Below, piece after piece: positions 39,210 to 46,354 of a stretch of 64,000 nt of DNA. Position 1 is the stretch's first letter, and every line of letters begins with the position of its first letter. Under the pieces are notes generated by a model that had not been told where the DNA came from, made no database searches, and saw only the letters and a list, made by a program, of their open reading frames with translations. The DNA is from Ignavibacteriales bacterium (GTDB taxonomy: Bacteria > Bacteroidota > Ignavibacteria > Ignavibacteriales > Melioribacteraceae), in NCBI GenBank assembly GCA_020635285.1, contig JACKAB010000007.1:1-64000 (forward strand), in the 5' to 3' direction. A program made the translations under genes and the position numbers.

Positions 39210-40620
39210 TTATTCCTGCTGACTAGAGCCAACAATAAGTTCCAGCTCTGCCAAGGATTCGTAATATGTAAATTGTGCTTTATAAAACTGCACTTTCATA
39301 ATAGCTTCAAAAATTTGTGCTTCTATTAAATCTTGCAATTCAACTAAGTCGCTTTGGTAAGCGCGGTCATTTAGAGAACAATTATCAATTGCAGATTCCA
39401 TTGCAGATCTTAAAGCCGCTTGCTGATCAGAAGCTGATTCAAAATCAACCAAAGCTTTTTTTACTAAAATACCCAATCCGTTTTCTAATAATATTTTTTG
39501 ACTTTTTATTTTTTCTAATCGGTACTGTGCCTCATCAACTTCTGCGGAAGTTCTAAAGCCATTGAATATTGGCAACTGCATTCCAACGCCAACTGTCCAT
39601 GAAAATTTATTTACCTCTGAAACCAACCCATATTTATAGGCATTGTTAATCATATTTACAGATCCCATAACTCCAATTTTAGGAAGGTGACCACTTTTTG
39701 CTTGATCAACTTTTTCTTCAAATATTTTTTGTGCAATTTCTAAAGTTTTCCAAGTGGGATTATTTTGGAATGCATTATTCATGAGTTCGTCATACTCATA
39801 TTTGTTTGTGTTTAGCAATAGATCATCTTCAATTACGGATACTTCTTTTTTTACATCTTCACCAAGAGCATTTAATAATGCGGATTTTGCCAATACCAAA
39901 TTATGTTTAAATGAAAAATTTATAGATCTTACATTTTCTACCATAATTTTACTTTTTAAAAAAGTCTGTTTTTGTTACTTTGCCGGAACCTTTCAAATAC
40001 ATGTTTTCAGTAAGCTCAAGAGTTGTTTCTAAACGTGCTAATGCTTCATCACCAATTTGTGTAAGCTTTTGTAATAAGTAAACCGCGTAAAATCTTTTCT
40101 TTACATCTGCAACTATTTGTAATTCATTTTTCTTTGCTTCTTCTTTTTGCAATCAGCAATCCACCCTCAGCCTGTCCGATTAAAGATGAAATAAATCCGC
40201 CAGTATATAGCGGATAAACTAATTCAACCGAACCCATCACCATAGTTTTATCAAATAATTTAATATTTTGTTCGGGAATTTGAATTCCGCCTAATTCTAA
40301 ACCGGGAATATTAAGCGAAGGAATTTCAAAAGTTGATGCAGGAAAAAAAAAAATTTGGATCTTCATCCATTCTAGAAACAGAAGCATTCAGATCAATCTG
40401 TGGCCAATATGCTGAATGAGCTTGATCCAATTGGGCTTCAGAAATCCCAATAGAATTTTTATCAACCGATTTTAGCGGATGATTTTTAAGTGCATATTCT
40501 ATGCATGTTTGTAAATCTAATTCTTTATCAAAAACACTTTCTGTGTTTTGTGAAAAAAAGCATTGTATTTACTAATATCAAAAACACACTTATAATTTTG
40601 GAGTTGTTATAACCTTTCAT
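39210..40620 (-). pseudogene. TolC-family outer membrane protein at head of the PhnD array, frameshifted
   Basis: From the ATG at 40620 (MKGYNNSKIISVFLILVNTM) the frame changes near 40560, 40360, 40150 and 39955. Assembled, it reads LDLQTCIEYALKNHPLKSVD, a TolC opening, then VELVYPLYTGGFISSLIGQA, a long helical region, and VGVGMQLPIFNGFRTSAEVD, giving about 470 residues. It lies 21 bases upstream of the first PhnD-like gene in the same direction, so it may head the operon. No adaptor or pump gene is next to it, which is unusual for a TolC gene. Confidence 0.8.
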
Positions 40621-40829
40621 ATTATTTCCATTTATTTAAATATTCTTTAATAATCATCGAAAAAGTATATTGAATTGTTAGAGTACGAAGTATTTTTTAG
40701 TTAAGAATTGGATCTTTAAGTTAACCAAAGCCTCTAGAAATTAACAGTTTATTTACACAAATTAAAATGAAATGATTAACTTTCTTCTTCTTAAAATATA
40801 TTTTTTGTTAAATGGAACTTAAATAAAAC

Positions 40830-41471
40830 ATGTTAAAAAATTATAAACACATTATTTGGGATTGGAACGGAACAGTTTTAAATGATTTAGATTTATGCGT
40901 AGATGTTGCAAATAATTTATTCAGCAAGAAAAATGTGCCCACACTAACAGTGGAAAAATACAAATCAATTTTTACGCTTCCTGTTAAAAACTATTACATT
41001 GCCGCCGGATTTGATTTTGAAAAAGAATCGTTTGAAGTAGTTGGCAAAGAATGGATGGATGAATATGAAGAACGGAAATATGAATGTCAGCTTCATGAAG
41101 GATTGATAGATGTTTTAGAAAAAATAAAATTCTTAGAAATTGAACAATCATTGCTTTCTGCTTATAAGCAAGATAATTTAAGAGAAATGGCAGATAAATT
41201 TAACTTAACCAAATATTTTTCTAACATTGTTGGATTAGATAATATTTACGCCGCAAGTAAAGTAGAGTTGGTCAAGGAGCTGATGAAGACAATCGGAAAT
41301 GGGCACGGCGAAGCTTTAATGATTGGCGATACTACTCACGATTTTGAAGTTGCAAATGAAATAGGCGCTGATTGTATACTAGTCGCAGGCGGTCATCAAA
41401 ATTTAGATACACTTAATAAAACCGGAGTTAAAGTTTATAATACTATAAGAGAATTATTAGGAGCAATTTAA
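40830..41471 (+). CDS. HAD-superfamily hydrolase (phosphoglycolate phosphatase-like)
   Basis: A 213-residue protein. Motif I is IIWDWNGTVLNDL, with nucleophile Asp11 and Asn13 in place of the usual second Asp, a variant seen in a widespread subgroup. A helical cap domain follows. Motif II is SAYKQDN, motif III includes Lys in ASKVELVKEL, and motif IV is MIGDTTHDFEVANEIGADCI. It is likely a small-molecule phosphatase in the cytoplasm. It is transcribed divergently from the TolC/PhnD operon, and the 209-base gap between them holds both promoters. Confidence 0.87.
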   Translation: MLKNYKHIIWDWNGTVLNDLDLCVDVANNLFSKKNVPTLTVEKYKSIFTLPVKNYYIAAGFDFEKESFEVVGKEWMDEYEERKYECQLHEGLIDVLEKIKFLEIEQSLLSAYKQDNLREMADKFNLTKYFSNIVGLDNIYAASKVELVKELMKTIGNGHGEALMIGDTTHDFEVANEIGADCILVAGGHQNLDTLNKTGVKVYNTIRELLGAI

Positions 41472-41488
41472 AGTTTTAGCATCAAGAA

Positions 41489-42088
41489 TTATTCTGTTTT
41501 TCTCCCCACAAAACGAATGACGGAAGCAGTTCCGCTGTGGTAGTTTCCTTCACTAAGAAAAACTTCTTTTTCTTCCAACTTTAGAATTTCAAGATTTTCA
41601 AAATCATTTTTAATTATTTCTTTTGAAAAAAGCAGATCTTCGCTTTTAGGCCCACCAGAACTATACTTAATCTGACTTTTTGCGAAGCCTTCTAAAATCA
41701 ATATGCCATTTGGCTTAAGGAAGCGCACCAAATTTTGGTGAATTGACTTTCTGAATTCTGCTAAAGGATGAACAAAAATAAGTGCAATGCAATCAAAGGA
41801 AATATTTTCAATAGTAAAGTCTTCCAATGAATTTAGCGAATAATTAACCGTCACTTTTTTTTCTTCAAAAAGTTTAGAGGCTTTTATAAATGCTGCTTGG
41901 CTTGAATCAAATGCAAATACTTCCCAATTGTGAGATGCTGCAAATGCCGCATTTCTACCTTCTCCTTCTGCAGGGAATAGTATTCTACCTGGTGATAGAT
42001 TTTTTAATTGTTCTTTTAAAAAACTATTCGGCTCTACACCGTAAATGTATTCTCTTTTAGAAAATCGTTCGTCCCAGAAGTTTGCCAT
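41489..42088 (-). CDS. Class I SAM-dependent methyltransferase
   Basis: A 199-residue methyltransferase of the TehB/thiopurine-methyltransferase-like group. It opens MANFWDERFSKREYIYGVEP. Motif I is ILFPAEGEGRNAAFAASHNW, the acidic end of beta2 is VFAFDSSQAAF, and FDCIALIFVH is motif IV. The C-terminal FLSEGNYHSGTASVIRFVGR is usual for the subgroup. These enzymes methylate small molecules or metalloids, but the substrate here is unknown. It converges with the HAD gene 17 bases away. Confidence 0.85.
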   Translation of the reverse strand: MANFWDERFSKREYIYGVEPNSFLKEQLKNLSPGRILFPAEGEGRNAAFAASHNWEVFAFDSSQAAFIKASKLFEEKKVTVNYSLNSLEDFTIENISFDCIALIFVHPLAEFRKSIHQNLVRFLKPNGILILEGFAKSQIKYSSGGPKSEDLLFSKEIIKNDFENLEILKLEEKEVFLSEGNYHSGTASVIRFVGRKTE

Positions 42089-42154
42089 AGCTATTTTATA
42101 TAATTGAAAATGTAAATGTAAGAAAAATAAATATTTAGGTGAGATAAGAAGTTT

Positions 42155-43891
42155 TTAAGCAGCATGTTTTGGAATAGTTAAAATAAATTTAGTCCCTTTT
42201 CCTTTTTCACTTTCAACATCAATTAATATTTTATTAAGTGAGCAATAATTTTTTACCAAGGCTAAGCCTAAACCGTTTCCCTCATACTTTCTTGTATATC
42301 CGCTTTCTTCTTGCGAAAAAACCTCAAACAATTTGGGTAAATATTCTTTACTCATTCCTATTCCTGAATCAGAGATAATTAATACAAAAGTTTCATTTTC
42401 TTCTTTAAGTACTAATTTTATTCCACCATCTTCTGTATATTTAATTGCGTTATCAACTAAATTAGCAACTGCTTGGTAAACAGTGTAGCTATCTAATAAA
42501 GACACAAACATTTTTTCAGTTGGATAAGATAAACTTAAGAATAAGTGTTTATTAATTGCAGCTTGTCTAAACTCATTTATTACGGGAGTTAAAATTTTTA
42601 CCGGAAGATTAACTTCTTCAAATTTGGGTTTATATGATCCTGCTTCAAGATCTGAAATATTTAGAATTAAATCTATTGTTCGTAATAATCTATGAGCGGC
42701 ACTATGAATCGCCACAAAGCTTTCCGAATTATCTTCGCTAACAACAGTACCAAATTCCATTTTTAACAAAGAAGTATAATTCATAATCGTATTAATTGGT
42801 GTTCTTATTTCATGAGACATTTGTGCGAGGAAATCAGATTTTAATCTATCTGATTTCTCGGCATTTTCTTTAGCTAACTGCAGCTGCTCTTCAGCAATTT
42901 TTCTCTGTGTAATATCTCTAACCGTGGCAAGTAAAAATTTCCTGTTATTTAAATAAATCATATCTAAACGTACTTCTGCAAAAAACTCAGTTTTATCCAA
43001 TTTACAATGAAGCCACTCAAAAATTTGCGATTTACCATTTAAGGCATCTGTAATTTTAGAAAATGCCTTATTTTTAGAAAGTGATTCGTCTGGTTGTTTC
43101 TCTGGAGAAAATACGTGTGGTGGTTTGCCAATAATCTCTTCTCTTTTACATCCAAACATTTCTAATGTTTTTGGATTACAATCAATAAAAGCATCCCCAT
43201 CCATTAAAAAAATTGAATCGTTCGAACTTTCAAAAAGTGTTCTATAATGCTTTTCTTGCTCTATTAACGCCTTCTCTTTTAATTCTAATTTGTTGAGAGA
43301 ATTGTTGATTTCAGTATTCTTTTGTAATAAAGTTTGATGCATTTTTTCGCGTATTGATTCTACAAAATAAGTTAAAACAGATACAGCAGAAAATGAACCG
43401 ATAAAACGAAGTTTATAATTTAAGGTATACATGTAAGAAGAGTCTTGACTTAAAAAAATTATGACAGCCAACAATAAATAGGCGGTGACATAAACTCTGC
43501 CAATTTTTCTCCCCAACATAAACATAACAACAACGGGGAAAAGGTATGACCAAAGCGGGCCGGAAAAATTAGCACCACCACTATAGATTAAAAACAAAAA
43601 GTATATTCCCAAAAGGATAATCATAAAATAGGTTAGAAAAGCATACTTTTGTGTTTTTAATGAATTGTATCTAGCTACACCAACAATAAATGCAGCAGCA
43701 ATGTCTAGAGAACCAATTATATATGATTTCTGATATAATGATAAAAGACCAAATGGAACTAAAAAAACTCCAATAGCAATTATTAGATAGTTTAACATCA
43801 TTAATTTTCTTGAGACATTCAAATCTAATTCCGATTTAAATCGATCATCCCAAAGGAAATTAATAAACTTATTTGATTTTGTTTGTTTCAT
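42155..43891 (-). CDS. Membrane PAS histidine kinase
   Basis: An intact 578-residue kinase. About six membrane helices occupy residues 30-178, a coiled coil follows, then one PAS domain (about 215-335, ending LATVRDITQRK). HisKA has His360 in AQMSHEIRTPINTIM, and the ATPase domain has LVDNAIKY, DSGIGMS and GNGLGLALVKNY. The C-terminal half is strongly related to the kinases at 26600 and 29407, which suggests one local paralogous family. It has no receiver. It sits 66 bases upstream of the methyltransferase in the same direction. Confidence 0.9.
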   Translation of the reverse strand: MKQTKSNKFINFLWDDRFKSELDLNVSRKLMMLNYLIIAIGVFLVPFGLLSLYQKSYIIGSLDIAAAFIVGVARYNSLKTQKYAFLTYFMIILLGIYFLFLIYSGGANFSGPLWSYLFPVVVMFMLGRKIGRVYVTAYLLLAVIIFLSQDSSYMYTLNYKLRFIGSFSAVSVLTYFVESIREKMHQTLLQKNTEINNSLNKLELKEKALIEQEKHYRTLFESSNDSIFLMDGDAFIDCNPKTLEMFGCKREEIIGKPPHVFSPEKQPDESLSKNKAFSKITDALNGKSQIFEWLHCKLDKTEFFAEVRLDMIYLNNRKFLLATVRDITQRKIAEEQLQLAKENAEKSDRLKSDFLAQMSHEIRTPINTIMNYTSLLKMEFGTVVSEDNSESFVAIHSAAHRLLRTIDLILNISDLEAGSYKPKFEEVNLPVKILTPVINEFRQAAINKHLFLSLSYPTEKMFVSLLDSYTVYQAVANLVDNAIKYTEDGGIKLVLKEENETFVLIISDSGIGMSKEYLPKLFEVFSQEESGYTRKYEGNGLGLALVKNYCSLNKILIDVESEKGKGTKFILTIPKHAA

Positions 43892-44026
43892 ATAAAATAT
43901 TTTAAGTAATACTTAATTATCGGAAAGACGAAGAATTTTTAAACCGCTAGTTTTTATATAATTGTAATTTGAGGAAAATTTTGGAGTAGATCACAAAATT
44001 TATTGGATCTAAATATATTTAAAACT

Positions 44027-44056
44027 AAAAATGCGAATTTTAAAATTCGCATTTTT
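44027..44056 (-). terminator. Strong palindromic terminator after msrA
   Basis: A perfect 30-base palindrome with 15-base arms (AAAAATGCGAATTTT and its complement) lies 19 bases past the msrA stop and ends in a T tract on either strand. It would stop minus-strand transcription from msrA and could act in both directions. Confidence 0.85.
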
Positions 44057-44074
44057 AATAAGAAATTTTCTCAA

Positions 44075-44716
44075 CTACTTTAATTTATCGCCAAAAACCT
44101 TTTTAAACTTTTCTACTTTTGGGGTAATTACAAAATTGCAATAAGGTTGACTTTTATTCTGCTCGTAATAATCTTGGTGATAATTTTCGGCCGGATAAAA
44201 TTTAGTAAACTTAGTAATTTCTGTTACAATCGGGTCATCAAAAACTTTTTCTTTGGTAAGTTTGGACTTATATTCTTCAGACAATTTTTTCTGTTTTTCG
44301 TTATGATAAAAAATTACCGATCGGTATTGTGTTCCTACATCATTCCCTTGTCGGTTTAAAGTTGTTGGATCATGAACTTTCCAAAAAACTTCAAGTAAAT
44401 CAGTAAAGCTAATTATTGAAGGATCATAGGTAACTTGAATGACTTCTGCGTGACCTGTTTCTCCGGTGCAGACTTCTTTGTAAGTAGGATTTTCAGTTGC
44501 ACCACCGCTGTAACCGGAAACTGCTGATTCTACACCTTTTAATTTTTCAAATAAGGTTTCAGTGCACCAAAAACACCCGGTTCCAAATGTGGCAACTTCT
44601 AATTTATTATTACTCATTTTAATTTCCTTTTCAAAGTTTGAGGTGCTAAAAATATCAGCAGCAAAAATAACCATTGCTATAACAATATATAATACAAATA
44701 TTCTTTTTCTCATCAT
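44075..44716 (-). CDS. msrA: Peptide-methionine (S)-S-oxide reductase, membrane-anchored or exported
   Basis: A 213-residue MsrA. The catalytic motif GTGCFWC (Cys48) is followed by FEKLKGVESAVSGYSGG, GHAEVIQVTYDP, HDPTTLNRQGNDVGTQYRS and the tail NYHQDYYEQN. The first 21 residues (IFVLYIVIAMVIFAA) form a signal or membrane anchor, so the enzyme likely works outside the cytoplasm. A cytoplasmic form could start at the internal Met34. It reduces S-methionine sulfoxide in proteins. An esterase gene ends 61 bases upstream in the same direction, and msrB is divergent from that, giving a small oxidative-repair cluster. Confidence 0.93.
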   Translation of the reverse strand: MMRKRIFVLYIVIAMVIFAADIFSTSNFEKEIKMSNNKLEVATFGTGCFWCTETLFEKLKGVESAVSGYSGGATENPTYKEVCTGETGHAEVIQVTYDPSIISFTDLLEVFWKVHDPTTLNRQGNDVGTQYRSVIFYHNEKQKKLSEEYKSKLTKEKVFDDPIVTEITKFTKFYPAENYHQDYYEQNKSQPYCNFVITPKVEKFKKVFGDKLK

Positions 44717-44777
44717 TTTTGTTTTCCCAATATGACATTTGGTCTTTCAACAACATGTTGAATTTAATGTTCCAAAT

Positions 44778-45614
44778 TTAATTTTTGCTGAAGACATATT
44801 GCAGTCCATATGTAAGAGCTTCTGATGGGCATGTAAAATGGGTGCCGTTTTTAAATTCAGTAAGCCTGATATTGTTTTTATCAGCAGCAATATTTATAAA
44901 CTGATTGAACATTTTTTTTTTGGGGCATGAAAATTTCCATAATCTTCTTTTTCACCAACCGTGATAAAAACTTTACTTTTAAAATCACTGTATTTTTGAG
45001 CAAGCGAAATTAGAGAGTCGAGATTGTACTTTATATATAAGGGCTTCCGGCAATGTATGAACTGAATAAATTATTTTCTTTTAAAGATGCATAAATTGTA
45101 AATAATCCGCCGAGTGAATATCCATTTAAAATTCTTTTTTCGTTTGTCCTATAATTTTTATCAATAAAAGGAATAAGTTCTTTTTTTTAAAAACTTAAAA
45201 ATTTATCAGATCCTCCGCTTTGTTCAAGCCCTTCTATTTTGGAAAATGTATAATCTCTCTCTCTAAAATTTTGCTCTTTATCATCCATCATTGTTCCATA
45301 ACCAATTCCAACAATTATTAAATCGGGAGCCTCTTTTCCATATTGTAAATACCGTACAATGCTGGTTGCCATATTAAAATCAATATCACCATCTAATAAA
45401 TATAGAACCGGATAATGATCATTTTTATCGGCATACTTTTTTGGTACGCGAATATAAACGTAAAATGTGTCTCCTACTTCTGTTGAGATTATTTTTTTAG
45501 CTCTGTATATTTTGTTGTAATATTTTGTGGTTCAGAATTTTTAGAAGTGTTTTCTGATACATTGCAAGAATTTGTAAATAATAAAACTGCAAAAATTAAA
45601 AGAACTCTTTTCAT
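44778..45614 (-). pseudogene. Secreted esterase-like alpha/beta hydrolase, frameshifted
   Basis: The start at 45614 gives MKRVLLIFAVLLFTNSCN, a lipoprotein-type signal. Corrected frames give HYPVLYLLDGDIDFNMATSI, APDLIIVGIGYGT and, with the nucleophile Ser, RILNGYSLGGLFTIYASLKE. It ends FKNGTHFTCPSEALTYGLQY and VFSKN at 44778, where His of GTH would be the catalytic base. It fits the putative-esterase family (enterochelin esterase/antigen 85 type). Breaks lie near 45510, 45187, 45045 and 44920, mostly in T runs. Same direction as msrA, so possibly co-transcribed. Confidence 0.75.
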
Positions 45615-45774
45615 TTTGCTCACCAAGATATTTTTGTTAATTTGAATTTATTGCTAATCTCAATAAGTTTCCACACTAAAACAGTGCGTATTAATAACAA
45701 GTTGTAACATTTTTATAACATGAGGAACTTATATTAATATTGGTTTTATAAAAGCCAAACAAATGAGGAAGGAT

Positions 45775-46204
45775 ATGAGATTAATAATAGCAATTTTTTA
45801 ATATCATTTTTTACAATTAATTATGCACAGGATAAAATGGATTACAATAAATTAACACCAGAAGAAGCCAGAGTTATTTTACATAAAGGTACAGAAATGC
45901 CGTTTACCGGAGAATATACAGATAATAAAAACTCCGGGACATATATTTGTAGACAATGCAACGAGCCGCTTTATAAATCTGAGGATAAATTTGATTCTCA
46001 TTGCGGATGGCCAAGTTTTGATGATGAAATTGACGGCGCAGTAAAAAAAGTTCCGGATGCAGATGGAAGAAGAGTTGAAATTATCTGCAATAATTGCGGC
46101 GGTCATTTGGGTCACGTTTTTGTTGGCGAAGGTTTTACAGAAAAAATACTCGTCATTGTGTAAACTCAATTTCACTTAAATTTATTCCAGATGAAAAAGA
46201 ATAA
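45775..46204 (+). CDS. msrB: Secreted peptide-methionine (R)-S-oxide reductase (two frameshifts)
   Basis: The core reads MDYNKLTPEEARVILHKGTE, with zinc-binding CxxC pairs in YICRQCNEPLY and IICNNCGGHLGHVF. Adding one A to the A run near 46146 restores the catalytic end RHCVNSISLKFIPDEKE, stopping at 46204. Adding one T near 45802 joins it to a signal peptide beginning at the ATG at 45775 (MRLIIAIF, ISFFTINYAQ). So the natural product is exported, about 143 residues, and pairs with the exported MsrA nearby. Confidence 0.88.
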
Positions 46205-46354
46205 ATTATTCTTAATAACCTAACAAAAAATCAATGTGCAGATTTGAAAGTCTGCACTGATCTTGATAATCCTCTTTTCCATTATCTTTATCAATTATCA
46301 GATATTAATATTTGTTAATTTTATTCCAACTAAAATTTTTAAAAGAGAAGCTAA

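Noticed and set aside
44027..44056. Perfect 30-base palindrome as a regulator site
   Set aside because: Its position just past the msrA stop and its T-rich end fit a terminator better than an operator.
46236..46257. GTGCAGA/TCTGCAC hairpin as terminator of msrB
   Set aside because: No T tract follows on the plus strand, and no minus-strand gene ends there; left unassigned.
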